A stretch of DNA of 64,000 bases. Source: Prochlorococcus sp. AG-402-N10 (lineage in GTDB: Bacteria > Cyanobacteriota > Cyanobacteriia > PCC-6307 > Cyanobiaceae). Under the pieces are notes generated by a model. That model saw only the letters and a program-made list of their open reading frames with translations, had not been told where the DNA came from and made no database searches. Positions 1 through 10,186 of the stretch are shown in pieces. Made by a program: the position numbers and the translations under genes. The stretch spans positions 62,001-126,000 of the forward strand of contig QCIU01000005.1 in the NCBI GenBank assembly GCA_003216465.1, read 5' to 3'. The number at the start of each line of letters is the position of its first letter. Within the stretch, counting starts at the first letter, position 1.

Positions 1-108
1 GAAGCTAGTAAACTACAATTAAGTTCCTACTTCCAAGAAATAATTTCATGTATTCCTGTTTCAAAAGATAGATGGAATTTGCTTGATAAACTTTTAGAAG
101 AAACTTAA
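1..108 (+). CDS. sufD: SufD, Fe-S assembly protein, C-terminal end only
   Basis: The window opens inside this gene. Only the last 35 codons are present, read in frame 1 to a TAA that overlaps the ATG of the next gene by one base (TAATG), so the two are probably translationally coupled. The short tail cannot be identified by motif. The call rests on position: in cyanobacteria sufD normally sits directly before sufS in the sufBCDS operon. SufD is the scaffold partner of SufB and SufC in iron-sulfur cluster assembly. Confidence 0.7.
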   Translation, partial: EASKLQLSSYFQEIISCIPVSKDRWNLLDKLLEET

Positions 109-1361
109 TGGAAACAATTCAGAATTTACCAAAAATAGATAAAAAAGACTTTCCTCTATTAGAAAATAATTTTAAAAGTAAAAATAAAATTATTTATCTA
201 GATCATGCTGCAACAACGCAAAAACCAATTCAAGTTCTAGTAAAACTTGACGAATATTATAGAAATTTCAATGCAAATGTTCATAGGGGGGCTCATCAAT
301 TGAGTGCAAAAGCAACAGATGAATTTGAAAAAGCAAGATCTTTAATTGCTAGATATGTAAATGCTTATTCAACCAAGGAAATAATTTTCACAAGGAACGC
401 TACTGAAGCTATAAATTTAGCAGCTAGATCATGGGGAGAATTCACATTAAAAGAGAATGATGAAATCCTTTTATCAATAATGGAACATCATAGTAATATT
501 GTCCCTTGGCAAATGGTAGCTGCAAAAAATAAATGTAAACTCAAATTTGTAGGTATAGATCAAAATGGGAGATTAGATATTGATGATTTAAAGTCGAAAT
601 TAACAACAAAGACAAAATTAGTAAGTCTATTACACATCAGCAACACTTTAGGTTGTTGTAATCCAATCAAAGAAATAACTAAATTAGCAAAACAACAGGG
701 TTCCTTAGTTTTGTTAGATGCTTGCCAGAGTTTAGCTCATCAAAAGATAGATATTCGTGATCTAGAGATAGATTTTTTGGCTGGTTCAGGACATAAGTTA
801 TGTGGCCCGACAGGTATAGGATTTTTATGGTCTAAGAGAGAAATTCTAGAAAAAATTCCTCCTTTTTTTGGGGGTGGTGAAATGATCCAAGATGTTTTTG
901 AAGAGACAAGTACTTGGGCAGAACTTCCCCACAAATTTGAAGCAGGTACACCAGCTATTGCAGAAGCAATAGGATTAGCAGAAGCAATTAAATATATTAA
1001 CAATATTGGATTAGATAATATTAAAGAGTATGAAAAAGAGATTACTAAATATTTATTTGAACAATTAAACCAAATAAAAGGCCTTGAAATAATAGGTCCT
1101 TGTCCAAAAATAGACCCAAACAGAGCTTCGTTAGCAACTTTCTATGTAAAAGGGATACATTCAAATGATATTGCTGAAATTCTTGATTCGAAAGGTATTT
1201 GTATTAGAAGTGGTCATCACTGCTGTCAACCGTTGCATAGACATATCGGAATTAATTCAACCGCAAGAGTTAGTATGAACTTCACTACTACCCAAGAGGA
1301 AATAAATACTTTTATCGAGAAACTTAAAGAAACTATTAGTTTTTTAAATATAAATTCTTAA
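108..1361 (+). CDS. sufS: SufS-type cysteine desulfurase
   Basis: A PLP enzyme (417 aa, full length for group II NifS/SufS) that takes sulfur from cysteine for Fe-S cluster assembly. Visible features are the N-terminal YLDHAATTQKP, the cofactor-binding EHHSNIVPWQ stretch, the PLP lysine in SGHKLCGPTGIG near residue 232, and the catalytic cysteine in RSGHHCCQPLHR near residue 372. The start ATG overlaps the stop of the upstream sufD-like frame. Its stop overlaps the end of the convergent S9 peptidase by 4 nt. The family and the Suf context agree. Confidence 0.95.
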   Translation: METIQNLPKIDKKDFPLLENNFKSKNKIIYLDHAATTQKPIQVLVKLDEYYRNFNANVHRGAHQLSAKATDEFEKARSLIARYVNAYSTKEIIFTRNATEAINLAARSWGEFTLKENDEILLSIMEHHSNIVPWQMVAAKNKCKLKFVGIDQNGRLDIDDLKSKLTTKTKLVSLLHISNTLGCCNPIKEITKLAKQQGSLVLLDACQSLAHQKIDIRDLEIDFLAGSGHKLCGPTGIGFLWSKREILEKIPPFFGGGEMIQDVFEETSTWAELPHKFEAGTPAIAEAIGLAEAIKYINNIGLDNIKEYEKEITKYLFEQLNQIKGLEIIGPCPKIDPNRASLATFYVKGIHSNDIAEILDSKGICIRSGHHCCQPLHRHIGINSTARVSMNFTTTQEEINTFIEKLKETISFLNINS

Positions 1362-3286
1362 ATATTTAAAGTTTTCTCTAAAAATTTTTGACTTTTTAAA
1401 AGAACTTTTTTCTTATTATCAATATTTCTAAAACCATGGCCCTCATTATCAAAAAAGATAACTTCTGAATACTTATTATTTTTAAGAATTTCTTCTTTAA
1501 TTTTTAATGTTTGTTTGTATGAAATAACTAAATCTTCTTTGCCATGAAATAATAACATTGGCTTTTTTAATTCACTAATTTTATTAATTGGTGATCGAAA
1601 TTTGTACTCATTACGAAATTTTGAATATTCACCTATGAGAGAATTTAGGTAAGCTTTCTCAAATCTATGAGTTTTATAATGCATATCATTTAAATCAAGC
1701 ACTGGGTATTTACAAATCGCTACTTTAAAAAGGTCACTTTCACATAATGAATTAATTGCAGTTAAACCGCCAGCACTATTTCCAAAAATTGCGACCTTAG
1801 CACTATTAACTAAATTTAACCTAATCAAATTTAGTACTAGTGCTTTACAGTCATAGGAATCAACAATTCCCCATTTATAATTCAATCTCTCTCTATACTC
1901 TCTACCAAAACCAGATGAACCTCCATAATTAACTTCAGCAACAGTAAATCCTAGCGAAGTCCAATATTGCACTTCCGAATTTATAGACCCATCAAAGTAG
2001 GCAGTAGGACCACTATGTGCCTTTACAATTAATGGTGATTTTATAAACCTTTCTAATATTGGCTTATAAATAAATGAATGTGTCCATTGATTATTAAAAC
2101 CTTTAAACCAAAAAGATTCTGGTTTTGAATAATCATTTACAGACTCAAATGATATCTTTTTTAATAAAGTAGCAGAATCTTTTTCTTCAAAATCATTCTC
2201 AATTAAATAGCCAAAGTAGCCCATAGTATTACCTTTAATAACTAATTTTTGATCAGAAACACTGAAATCACTTATTGAACTAAAAGGTAATGAGAACTCT
2301 TCGATACATGAAAGGTTCTGGTACTTTTCGAGTATCCAACTATTTTCTTTTTTAGCTAAACAAAATAAGTTTTTAATGGTTCCAGAAAAAAATGAAATTC
2401 CTGATAACCACTGAGGAGATCCGTATTCAGTTAAAGATTTAATTATTCTTTTCTTGAGAACAATCTTTTTAATATCAGTTACATCAAGAAAACATAAATT
2501 CCACCAACCTGTACTATCTTCAGAACAGACTAATAGGTTCTCAGTAATCCAATAAGGTTGAAAAAAAGAAACATTTTTTCCCTGATTAATAACTTTATTA
2601 GTAAATTCTTTAATTTCTTGTATCTCTCCATCATTATCAAAGCTTGCAAAAAATAGATGATTTTTTTCCCAAGGCATATAAGAATTATTCCATTCTAACC
2701 AACAAAACAAATTACCTTTGGTATTAGAAGATAAATTTCCAGCGAAAAAATCAAACTTTTTAAGTTTACGAATTTTTTGTTTAGTTTTTTTTAAATTTAA
2801 TGAGAATAAATAATCTTTATTTTTTATTTCACATAAACCGTATAAAAGATTTTTTTTATAAATAATAAATGAAGTATCAAAATTACTCTCTAATGATTTA
2901 GTAAGTTGTCTTGGTTTCATATCAGATAAAAGATATTCATTATTATTTTTAAGCACAATCTCTTTAACTTTAAAAATTTGTAACCATAGCGCTCTTGAAA
3001 ACTGATCGATCCATATCAAATAGATTTGATCATTTACATCTTTACATTGATATGGTTTCCCCCCATAACCATGAAAATTACTTTTAATATAAAAATTATC
3101 ACCCGTTAATTGTTGTGGGATTGCTTCTTTATCATTAAAAGGCCTAGCAAAAATTGCATTTTTATATGTTTGCTTATCAGGAATAACATCTACCCAGAAG
3201 ATCATATTCTTTATAAGTGATGTCTCTTTAAAAGATATTTTTTTAATATCGCTTTGTCTAATTTTTAAATTCTCAGTATTACTCAT
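1358..3286 (-). CDS. S9 family prolyl oligopeptidase-like serine peptidase
   Basis: A 642-aa protein with an N-terminal beta-propeller-like half and a C-terminal alpha/beta hydrolase half, as in the S9 dipeptidyl/acylaminoacyl peptidases. The catalytic serine lies in FGNSAGG near residue 503, the aspartate in HGKEDLVIS and the histidine in NEGHGF close to the C-terminus. No signal peptide is apparent, so it is probably cytoplasmic. It is convergent with sufS (4-nt overlap) and divergent from def. Its substrate cannot be told from sequence. Confidence 0.88.
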   Translation of the reverse strand: MSNTENLKIRQSDIKKISFKETSLIKNMIFWVDVIPDKQTYKNAIFARPFNDKEAIPQQLTGDNFYIKSNFHGYGGKPYQCKDVNDQIYLIWIDQFSRALWLQIFKVKEIVLKNNNEYLLSDMKPRQLTKSLESNFDTSFIIYKKNLLYGLCEIKNKDYLFSLNLKKTKQKIRKLKKFDFFAGNLSSNTKGNLFCWLEWNNSYMPWEKNHLFFASFDNDGEIQEIKEFTNKVINQGKNVSFFQPYWITENLLVCSEDSTGWWNLCFLDVTDIKKIVLKKRIIKSLTEYGSPQWLSGISFFSGTIKNLFCLAKKENSWILEKYQNLSCIEEFSLPFSSISDFSVSDQKLVIKGNTMGYFGYLIENDFEEKDSATLLKKISFESVNDYSKPESFWFKGFNNQWTHSFIYKPILERFIKSPLIVKAHSGPTAYFDGSINSEVQYWTSLGFTVAEVNYGGSSGFGREYRERLNYKWGIVDSYDCKALVLNLIRLNLVNSAKVAIFGNSAGGLTAINSLCESDLFKVAICKYPVLDLNDMHYKTHRFEKAYLNSLIGEYSKFRNEYKFRSPINKISELKKPMLLFHGKEDLVISYKQTLKIKEEILKNNKYSEVIFFDNEGHGFRNIDNKKKVLLKSQKFLEKTLNI

Positions 3287-3361
3287 TTAGAAAATCTATT
3301 TAAAGTGAATTTTAAGTGCTAGTATTTTTATAGCTTAACTGTTGAGTAAATAATTTTTTCC

Positions 3362-3967
3362 GTGGCAAATCATTTTTCACAACTCGCAAAGAAGTCAGAA
3401 TCAAATGGGGCTACTAAAAAAGTTTCTAAAGAGCAAACAGGAGCTCCATCACTAGAAATATACAAACTTGGTGATGACGTATTAAGGCAAAATGCCAAAA
3501 GAATAAGTAAAGTTGATGATTCTATAAGAAATTTGGCAAAAGAAATGCTTCAGAGCATGTATGCAGCAAAAGGGATTGGACTAGCTGCTCCACAAATAGG
3601 AATCAATAAAGAGCTACTTGTAATTGATGTAAATTTTGAAGATTCAGCTGCTGATCCATTAATTTTAATAAATCCAGAAATTACCGATTTTGGAACAACA
3701 TTAAATTCATATGAAGAGGGTTGTTTAAGTATCCCAGGAGTTTATTTAAACGTTGTAAGACCATCAACAATTAAATTAAAATTTAGAGATGAAATGGGCA
3801 GACCACGTAAAATGAAAGCTGATGGACTCTTAGCAAGATGCATTCAACATGAAATGGACCACCTAAATGGAGTTTTATTTGTTGATAGGGTTACTTCAAA
3901 AGAAGATTTAAATACGGAACTAATTAAAGAAGGATTTCATGCAAAAGATGTAATACCCATCAACTGA
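3362..3967 (+). CDS. def: Peptide deformylase
   Basis: Removes the N-formyl group from nascent proteins. All three family motifs are present: GIGLAAPQIG, EGCLSIPG with the metal-binding cysteine, and QHEMDHLNG with the HExxH-type metal ligands. At 201 aa it is slightly long because of a polar N-terminal extension of about 25 residues. The start is a GTG; no ATG lies upstream in frame. A HIT-family gene follows 20 nt later on the same strand. Confidence 0.96.
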   Translation: MANHFSQLAKKSESNGATKKVSKEQTGAPSLEIYKLGDDVLRQNAKRISKVDDSIRNLAKEMLQSMYAAKGIGLAAPQIGINKELLVIDVNFEDSAADPLILINPEITDFGTTLNSYEEGCLSIPGVYLNVVRPSTIKLKFRDEMGRPRKMKADGLLARCIQHEMDHLNGVLFVDRVTSKEDLNTELIKEGFHAKDVIPIN

Positions 3968-3987
3968 TTTAATATTTCAAAAAAATA

Positions 3988-4329
3988 ATGACAGAAACAA
4001 CCATATTTAGCAAAATAATAAGTGGTGAAATTCCTTGCGAAAAGCTTCATGAAGATAAACTTTGTATTGCATTTAATGATATTGCTGCTCAAGCTCCAGT
4101 TCATTTTTTAGTAATTCCTAAAAAACCATTAGTTAGTTTATATGAGTGTTTGGAGGAAGATAAAGATTTATTAGGTCATCTTCTTTTGATAGGAAAAAAT
4201 ATTGCTAAATCTAAGAAATTAAAGAATTGGAGAACTGTTATAAATACTGGAGAAGAATCTGGGCAAACGGTATTTCATTTACATATACATTTTTTAGCTG
4301 GTAGAAAAATGAGCTGGCCTCCTGGCTAA
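3988..4329 (+). CDS. HIT family (HINT-like) nucleotide-binding protein
   Basis: A 113-aa histidine triad protein, the usual size for the HINT branch. The N-terminal TIFSKIISGEIPC and the C-terminal HLHIHFLAG triad are typical. The family hydrolyses nucleoside phosphoramidates or AMP-linked substrates; the in vivo substrate here is unknown. It follows def closely on the same strand, so co-transcription is plausible. Confidence 0.93.
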   Translation: MTETTIFSKIISGEIPCEKLHEDKLCIAFNDIAAQAPVHFLVIPKKPLVSLYECLEEDKDLLGHLLLIGKNIAKSKKLKNWRTVINTGEESGQTVFHLHIHFLAGRKMSWPPG

Positions 4330-4375
4330 AACTCTCAAAAAAATTTGTTTTTAGCTATAAATAAAGATAAAGAAC

Positions 4376-4663
4376 ATGAATACTCCTGAATCTCTAAAAA
4401 GTAAACCAAAAAATCTCGTCAATACAATTACCTCTAATTGGGAAAGGCTAGATGAATCTCAAAAAATAGTTTTAATTAAAATTTGGAAAGTATTAACATA
4501 CAAATGGCAATTACAAATTTTATTTAATTTACCATTTCTGATTTGGTGGTTATTAGATGTATCATTTACTAAAGTACACAACTTTGACCTAAAATTAATA
4601 TCTTATCTCAATCTTCCAGATTGGGCTCTCACATTTATAGGATTCGGTCAATCTTCTGTCTAA
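4376..4663 (+). CDS. Conserved-looking small membrane protein, unknown function
   Basis: I do not recognise this 95-aa protein. The N-terminal half is polar. A Trp-rich hydrophobic segment (LQILFNLPFLIWWLLDVSF) looks like one membrane span, and the C-terminus is moderately hydrophobic. It lies 46 nt after the HIT gene and 36 nt before the ABC gene on the same strand, which supports it being a real gene in a small transcription unit. Confidence 0.7.
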   Translation: MNTPESLKSKPKNLVNTITSNWERLDESQKIVLIKIWKVLTYKWQLQILFNLPFLIWWLLDVSFTKVHNFDLKLISYLNLPDWALTFIGFGQSSV

Positions 4664-4699
4664 AATAATTTTAACTACGATTAAGAACAATATATATTT

Positions 4700-6685
4700 A
4701 TGACAAAATCAATAAGACAAAATAAATCAAAAATAATATTTCAACTTCAAAAATTAAGAAGATTATCTCAACCTTTTTTTCTACCAATTGAACAAAGTAA
4801 TGGGATTCAATTTATTTGGCTTTTAATTTCTCTCTTGTTTTGCGTTGGTGGAATCGTACTTGTATTACTCACAGGCCTTTTAAATTTACTAGAAAACTTT
4901 CAACCAGTTTTACTGGATAAATATTTTGGAGGAGTTGTTGAAACTCTAAATACAATTTGGTCTGGGAAATGGGGTTTAATCTTTTCAGCACTATTTCTAG
5001 TAGGTTCATCAAGTTTCTTTAGTTTTAGACATCAACTCAAAGCGAAAAGATGGACGCATTGGATACTTTTAGGAATAATCGTTTTAATGCTTTTGGTAAT
5101 TAATGGAATCAATGCGGGTATTGGTTTCATTGCTAGAGATCTAACAAATGCCTTAGTTCAAAAAGAACAGGAAGGATTTTATAGGATTTTAGCTATATAT
5201 GCTTCATGCTTCATCATTGCCCTCCCAATAAGATCTCTTCAAATTTTCTTTACTCTAAAATTAAGCATTATTTGGAGAGAATGGTTATCAAAAAGCTTAA
5301 TAACTCAATACCTGACTAATAGAGCATATTTCAAGTTAAATCCAAATGATGAACAGGCAACTGATGTTGACAACCCAGATCAGAGAATTTCTGAAGATAC
5401 AAGAACATTTACGGAACAAAGTCTTGAATTCACAATTGGGGTATTTGATGCAATTTTAACTTTTTCGCTAAATATACTTATCTTATACACGATCAGCAGA
5501 ACTCTTACTTTTTCTTTGTTTACATTCGCAGCTATTGCTTCGTCTCTATTGATTTATGCAGGAAAAAAGTTAGTAAAAATAAATTTTGATCAACTAAGAT
5601 ATGAAGCCGACTTTAGATATGGGTTAGTTCATATAAGAAATAATTCAGAAGCAATCGCTTTTTATTCTGGAGAATTTCCAGAAAAAGTTGAGAATCAAAG
5701 AAGATTAGGGGTGCTAGTTAACAATTTCAATCTCCTAATTATCTGGAAGACAATTATATATACAATGAAGAGATCTACAAATTATGCAGGTATATTTTTT
5801 CCATATTTAATTATGGCTGTTCCATATTTTACTGGGGTAATTGATTATGGAAAATTTATTCAAGCAAATTTTGCATTTAATATGGTTGAAGGATCCCTAT
5901 TTTTCATAGTTAATAGAATTGATGAACTTGCAAAGTTCACTGCTGGTATAAGTAGGTTAGAGGGGTTTCAATCTGAGGTTGAGTTAATAAGTAAAGAAAA
6001 ACCATCTTCAAAAAATATTTCAATTACGAAGAAACCAGAAATAGTAATAAACAATGCTTACTTATGTACTCCTGGTTCAAGTGACCCTATCATTACAGAT
6101 CTAAGCCTAAGTATTCAAAATAAGGATACTCTCCTAGTGACAGGTCCTTCAGGCTGCGGTAAAACTTCTCTTCTTAGAATGATTAGTGGTTTATGGCAAC
6201 CTGAGAAAGGATCAATCCAAAAACCTCAAACAGGAGATCTACTTTTTATTCCTCAAAAGCCATATATGATTTTAGGCTCACTGAGAGAACAGCTTTGCTA
6301 CCCTACAGAAGTTAATAAATTTAGCGATGATCATTTATTTTCTGTGCTTAAAGAAGTTAACCTTAACTCTCTTATAGAAAGATACCCAGATCTTGGAGTA
6401 AAACAAGATTGGCCAAGAATATTATCTCTTGGAGAACAGCAGAGGCTTGCTTTTGCAAGACTTTTGCTTAACTCTCCCCAATTTGCCGTTCTTGATGAAG
6501 CAACCAGTGCATTAGATATTGAAACTGAAAAACATCTTTATCAATTACTAATCAAACGAGAGATATCTCTTATAAGTGTTGGCCATCGTCCTACTTTAAA
6601 AGAATTTCATAATAATGTTTTAGCATTAAATGGTAAAGGAAACTGGAAATTATTATCAACAAATAACTATAATTTTGATAATTGA
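4700..6685 (+). CDS. ABC transporter, fused permease and ATPase (SbmA/BacA, ABCD-like)
   Basis: A 661-aa half-transporter. The first 400 residues contain about five or six membrane spans of the ABC_membrane_2 type (SbmA/BacA, peroxisomal ABCD). The C-terminal ATPase has Walker A GPSGCGKTS, signature LSLGEQQR and Walker B FAVLDEATSALD. The EEA-like loop DNPDQRISED in the membrane half is typical of this branch. The substrate is unknown; relatives move long-chain acyl compounds, vitamin B12 or peptides. An hli gene follows 9 nt later, so the two are probably co-transcribed. Confidence 0.9.
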   Translation: MTKSIRQNKSKIIFQLQKLRRLSQPFFLPIEQSNGIQFIWLLISLLFCVGGIVLVLLTGLLNLLENFQPVLLDKYFGGVVETLNTIWSGKWGLIFSALFLVGSSSFFSFRHQLKAKRWTHWILLGIIVLMLLVINGINAGIGFIARDLTNALVQKEQEGFYRILAIYASCFIIALPIRSLQIFFTLKLSIIWREWLSKSLITQYLTNRAYFKLNPNDEQATDVDNPDQRISEDTRTFTEQSLEFTIGVFDAILTFSLNILILYTISRTLTFSLFTFAAIASSLLIYAGKKLVKINFDQLRYEADFRYGLVHIRNNSEAIAFYSGEFPEKVENQRRLGVLVNNFNLLIIWKTIIYTMKRSTNYAGIFFPYLIMAVPYFTGVIDYGKFIQANFAFNMVEGSLFFIVNRIDELAKFTAGISRLEGFQSEVELISKEKPSSKNISITKKPEIVINNAYLCTPGSSDPIITDLSLSIQNKDTLLVTGPSGCGKTSLLRMISGLWQPEKGSIQKPQTGDLLFIPQKPYMILGSLREQLCYPTEVNKFSDDHLFSVLKEVNLNSLIERYPDLGVKQDWPRILSLGEQQRLAFARLLLNSPQFAVLDEATSALDIETEKHLYQLLIKREISLISVGHRPTLKEFHNNVLALNGKGNWKLLSTNNYNFDN

Positions 6686-6694
6686 AAAAATATT

Positions 6695-6946
6695 ATGAAC
6701 ACTAGTGAAGAAAAAAGTGATTTAGAAGCAGAAGTTTTGAATGATAATAAAGAAGAAGAAATTAACTACATCTCTGAAAGTAATAAAGAAAAGGAAACCG
6801 AAGATATTCCAAATATTTATAAATTTGGATGGAGTAATTATGCAGAAATCACAAATGGAAGATTTGCAATGCTGGGATTTTTAGCAATTATTTTAATTGA
6901 ATTATTCAGCCAAAAATCATTCTTAAATTGGGCTGGGATTATTTGA
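6695..6946 (+). CDS. hli: High-light-inducible protein (Hli/SCP)
   Basis: An 83-aa single-span relative of chlorophyll a/b-binding proteins. The diagnostic stretch is WSNYAEITNGRFAMLGFLA, containing the chlorophyll-binding ExxNGRxAM core, followed by one hydrophobic helix. A long acidic N-terminal extension of about 45 residues precedes it. These proteins bind chlorophyll and carotenoid and protect photosystem assembly under excess light. It is tightly linked to the ABC gene upstream and ends one base before the convergent ycf66. Confidence 0.92.
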   Translation: MNTSEEKSDLEAEVLNDNKEEEINYISESNKEKETEDIPNIYKFGWSNYAEITNGRFAMLGFLAIILIELFSQKSFLNWAGII

Positions 6947-7876
6947 TTAATCATCAAACCTGGAACTGTTATCTCTAGGCTTATTTTTTTTTGTTCCTAC
7001 AGTATATCTTCCTGTTTGACTTTTAGAAGTTGATCTTCCAGTAGTGGATGTTCTACGAGCTTGACGAGGCTTTTTGACTTCATTAATATTTTGAGAAAAT
7101 GATGCATCTTCTATTTTTTCTATTTTAGTCTGTGATCTTATTGATGGTTTATTTATTTTATTTGAGGAAAGAGAGGAATCTATAGGAGATGAATTATTTG
7201 ATTGCCTAGAAACTTCCTGATTAGGTAATGGTCGAGAACCTCTTTTTACTTCACTTCTTGAAGATCGCCTTTCTCCAAAACTACTTCTTCTCTCATCATT
7301 ACTCACTCTTTCTCTAGAAAGATTTCTTCTTCTATTTGGCTCATCATTATTAAACTGATCAGATTCTCTTAATGAAGAGCGTCTTCGACTAACTGCAGAT
7401 TCAGGGATTGCTCTTGATGAATTTCTGCGTTGCAATCTACCTTCCATATACTCATCTTCTATCTCATCTTCTTGAGGTTTGAATCTTCTAGAACGTCTAC
7501 CAGAATCTTCAAATTGATCATATTCATCATCAAATCTATTTCTTGAAGAATTTCTGGGAATATCTGGGATCTGCTCATCTTCAAAATAAGACGACCTTCT
7601 TGCTTGATCAGTTGCTACACCTCTCAATCGAACACTTTCATATGCAAAAAATACTGTCGTTCCTGCTAATAAGAACTGTCCAAATTGCAGAATAGGATCT
7701 AATCTCCATCCTTGAAAAAATAATATACCTCCGCATAAAAGACCTATTGCTGCAAAAAAAACATCATAATCTCTTGCTAATGCTGGTTTAAATGACCTCA
7801 GAAAATATAGGCCACCTCCACATACAGCTAGAACGATGCCAACAATACTGGCCCAATTTAGACTAGCATTGACCAC
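6947..7876 (-). CDS. ycf66: Ycf66 family protein
   Basis: The first 90 residues contain three or four hydrophobic helices (SIVGIVLAVCGGGLYFL and following) matching the Ycf66 family of cyanobacteria and plastids. The remaining 200 residues are low-complexity and rich in Arg, Ser and Asp, with recurring RRSS-like patterns, and are probably disordered. The function of Ycf66 is not established. It lies downstream of psbX on the same strand with an 81-nt gap. Confidence 0.85.
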   Translation of the reverse strand: MVNASLNWASIVGIVLAVCGGGLYFLRSFKPALARDYDVFFAAIGLLCGGILFFQGWRLDPILQFGQFLLAGTTVFFAYESVRLRGVATDQARRSSYFEDEQIPDIPRNSSRNRFDDEYDQFEDSGRRSRRFKPQEDEIEDEYMEGRLQRRNSSRAIPESAVSRRRSSLRESDQFNNDEPNRRRNLSRERVSNDERRSSFGERRSSRSEVKRGSRPLPNQEVSRQSNNSSPIDSSLSSNKINKPSIRSQTKIEKIEDASFSQNINEVKKPRQARRTSTTGRSTSKSQTGRYTVGTKKNKPRDNSSRFDD

Positions 7877-7957
7877 ATTTTTTCTCCAAAAAACTTATTT
7901 TAATAAGATGCAAAAAAAACACCTCTATTTATAGTTTACTTAAATCTTCTATAAAAA

Positions 7958-8146
7958 CTAGCGTCTACGTGAAGCTGAAGTACGATCAAGTGAATCTTTT
8001 TGGCTAACAAAGATCAAAAAGGCCGCTGCAGGAACAACTATTAGTAAGGCAGCTGCTAAAAAACTCCCTATCATATTAACTGCAGAACTATTAGTCACTT
8101 CTGGAGAAAGAGCAGTAGCTATTATTAAATTTGAAATTTGAATCAC
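7958..8146 (-). CDS. psbX: Photosystem II protein PsbX
   Basis: A 62-aa protein with one transmembrane helix ([31 protein letters not shown]). The helix followed by the SQKDSL motif is characteristic of PsbX, a small subunit at the periphery of photosystem II near the cytochrome b559 side. It has a short N-terminal extension. The order yggT / psbX / ycf66 / hli fits a photosynthesis-related neighbourhood. Confidence 0.9.
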   Translation of the reverse strand: MIQISNLIIATALSPEVTNSSAVNMIGSFLAAALLIVVPAAAFLIFVSQKDSLDRTSASRRR

Positions 8147-8228
8147 TTTTTTAAAATTTAAATTCTGAATTAATAATAAGAATTAAATCCTAACTTATGG
8201 GATCTTTATTAAGATGAATTAAATAATT

Positions 8229-8543
8229 GTGATTTCATTGTTTCAAAACTATTTGCCAATTTTAGATCTTACGCTAAGCATTCTACTGTCGTTTCTAACG
8301 CTAGTATTTTTAATAAGATTAATATTAAGTTGGTATCCTAAAGTTGATTTAAGTAAAGGTTATTGGTTATTGATTGCAATCCCAACTAGTTCTATTTTAA
8401 ATTTCACAAGAAAACTTATTCCTCCTATTGGCGGGGTAGACGTAGGTCCAGTCATTTGGATAGGAATAATAAGTTTTTTAAGAGAAATATTAGTTGGTCA
8501 ACAAGGACTAATCAAACTAGCTATTCAACAGACTATTAGTTAA
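8229..8543 (+). CDS. YggT family membrane protein
   Basis: A 104-aa protein with two hydrophobic helices and the family pattern LRLILSWYPKVD followed by an amphipathic segment and PPIGGVDVGPVIWI. YggT proteins are membrane proteins related to plastid CCB3, involved in heme attachment or membrane organisation. The precise role here is unknown. The start is GTG; no earlier in-frame start is evident. It is divergent from psbX. Confidence 0.88.
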   Translation: MISLFQNYLPILDLTLSILLSFLTLVFLIRLILSWYPKVDLSKGYWLLIAIPTSSILNFTRKLIPPIGGVDVGPVIWIGIISFLREILVGQQGLIKLAIQQTIS

Positions 8544-8561
8544 GTAATGAGCATGTCTTAT

Positions 8562-9911
8562 TTAATAGTTAGGTAATAGCTCTTCTTCAACATATTTTGT
8601 ATGAATTTTACCTTCCACAAATTTTCTTTTATTAAGAAGGCTTAAATGAAAATTAATAGTTGTTGGAATCCCTGTAACGGCGCATTCATTTAATGCTCTA
8701 TTCATTCTTTTGATAGCAGTATTACGGTCTTTGCCCCAAACTATTAATTTACCAATGAGTGAATCATAAAATGGAGGAATTTCATAACCAGTATAAACAT
8801 GACTATCAACTCTTACTCCAGGACCTCCAGGAGGAAGCCATCCAGTTATCTTACCAGGCGAAGGACGGAAATTATGTGAAGGATCTTCTGCGTTAATTCT
8901 GCATTCAATAGCATGGCCATTTAATTGAATATCGTCTTGATTAAACTCTAAATTCTTACCTCCAGCTATCTTTATTTGTTCAGCAATTAGATCAACCCCT
9001 GTAACCATCTCAGTAACTGGGTGTTCTACTTGAATTCTTGTATTCATTTCCATAAAGTAAAAATTATTATTATCATCAACTAAAAATTCAACCGTACCAG
9101 CTCCTTCATAAGAGATACTTTTCGCTGCAGAAATGGCAGCCTTACCCATTTTCTGCCTTAGAGAAGGACTAATGGCTGGACTGGGAGATTCTTCTAATAA
9201 TTTTTGATGTCTTCTTTGTACAGAACAATCTCTCTCTCCAAGATGAATGACATTGCCTGACCTATCAGCTAAGATTTGAACCTCCACATGCCTTGGCTTT
9301 TTGATAAATTTCTCCATATATAAACCATCGTTACCAAATGCCGCTTCTGCTTCACCTTGAGCTGCTTTAAACATTTTTTCTAAATTAGCTTTATTTTCAA
9401 CCAATCTCATTCCTCTACCTCCACCCCCAGCTGTAGCTTTGATAATGACAGGGAATCCAATATCATCAGCCATTTTATAGGCCTCTTCAACACTTGATAA
9501 TAAACCTTTACTTCCAGGTACAGTAGGTACGCCAACTCTTTCCATAGTCTCTTTAGCAGTAGATTTGTCACCCATTGATCTGATGGCATTAGGAGATGGT
9601 CCAATAAAAGTTATGCCATGATCGCTACACATTTCCGCAAATTTATCATTCTCCGCGAGAAAACCATAACCTGGGTGAATAGCATCAACACCTCTTGATG
9701 TGGCTGCAGCTAAAATATTTGGAATATTTAAATAACTTTTATTACTTAGAGAGTCTCCAACACAAACGGCTTCATCAGCTAATTGTACGTGTAATGCCTT
9801 CTTATCCACAGTGCTATAAACAGCAACAGTCGCAATGTCGAGCTCTCTACAACTTCTGATGATTCGTAAAGCTATTTCTCCACGATTAGCAATTAAGACT
9901 TTTTCAACCAT
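8562..9911 (-). CDS. accC: Biotin carboxylase subunit of acetyl-CoA carboxylase
   Basis: A 449-aa ATP-grasp enzyme that carboxylates biotin on AccB, the first step of fatty-acid synthesis. Visible are the N-terminal [14 protein letters not shown], the glycine-rich ATP loop GGGGRGMR, and [19 protein letters not shown] with the metal and biotin-site residues. Length is standard. Its partner accB lies about 48 kb away (57527-58033), as is normal for cyanobacteria. Confidence 0.97.
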   Translation of the reverse strand: MVEKVLIANRGEIALRIIRSCRELDIATVAVYSTVDKKALHVQLADEAVCVGDSLSNKSYLNIPNILAAATSRGVDAIHPGYGFLAENDKFAEMCSDHGITFIGPSPNAIRSMGDKSTAKETMERVGVPTVPGSKGLLSSVEEAYKMADDIGFPVIIKATAGGGGRGMRLVENKANLEKMFKAAQGEAEAAFGNDGLYMEKFIKKPRHVEVQILADRSGNVIHLGERDCSVQRRHQKLLEESPSPAISPSLRQKMGKAAISAAKSISYEGAGTVEFLVDDNNNFYFMEMNTRIQVEHPVTEMVTGVDLIAEQIKIAGGKNLEFNQDDIQLNGHAIECRINAEDPSHNFRPSPGKITGWLPPGGPGVRVDSHVYTGYEIPPFYDSLIGKLIVWGKDRNTAIKRMNRALNECAVTGIPTTINFHLSLLNKRKFVEGKIHTKYVEEELLPNY

Positions 9912-10186
9912 TACAAAATTAAATTGAAGAAATGAAAATGAATTTAAATTGAAAAATACTCTAGAAAGTATCCAATAAAATTTTTTTGAATTTCATGAAT
10001 CCATTGATTAACAATACAACCTAAAACGTAATATATGAACAATTATTTGTTTTATGCAATAGAAAGAATTAGGAATTAAAACTATATAAAAAATTAATTA
10101 ATTAAAAATGATTCTTTTAAAAAATTTTAAAGATCTACATCAATAAAATGGTATCCCAATTAATACAATTAATGTATGATGACTTA
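9912..10186. other. Intergenic stretch upstream of accC and tRNA-Leu
   Basis: Very AT-rich. I see no convincing gene; only ORFs shorter than about 15 codons. It should contain the accC promoter (leftward) and the tRNA-Leu promoter (rightward). A TATGAT hexamer at 10175-10180 is a candidate -10 box for the tRNA; I see no clear -35 box. Confidence 0.4.
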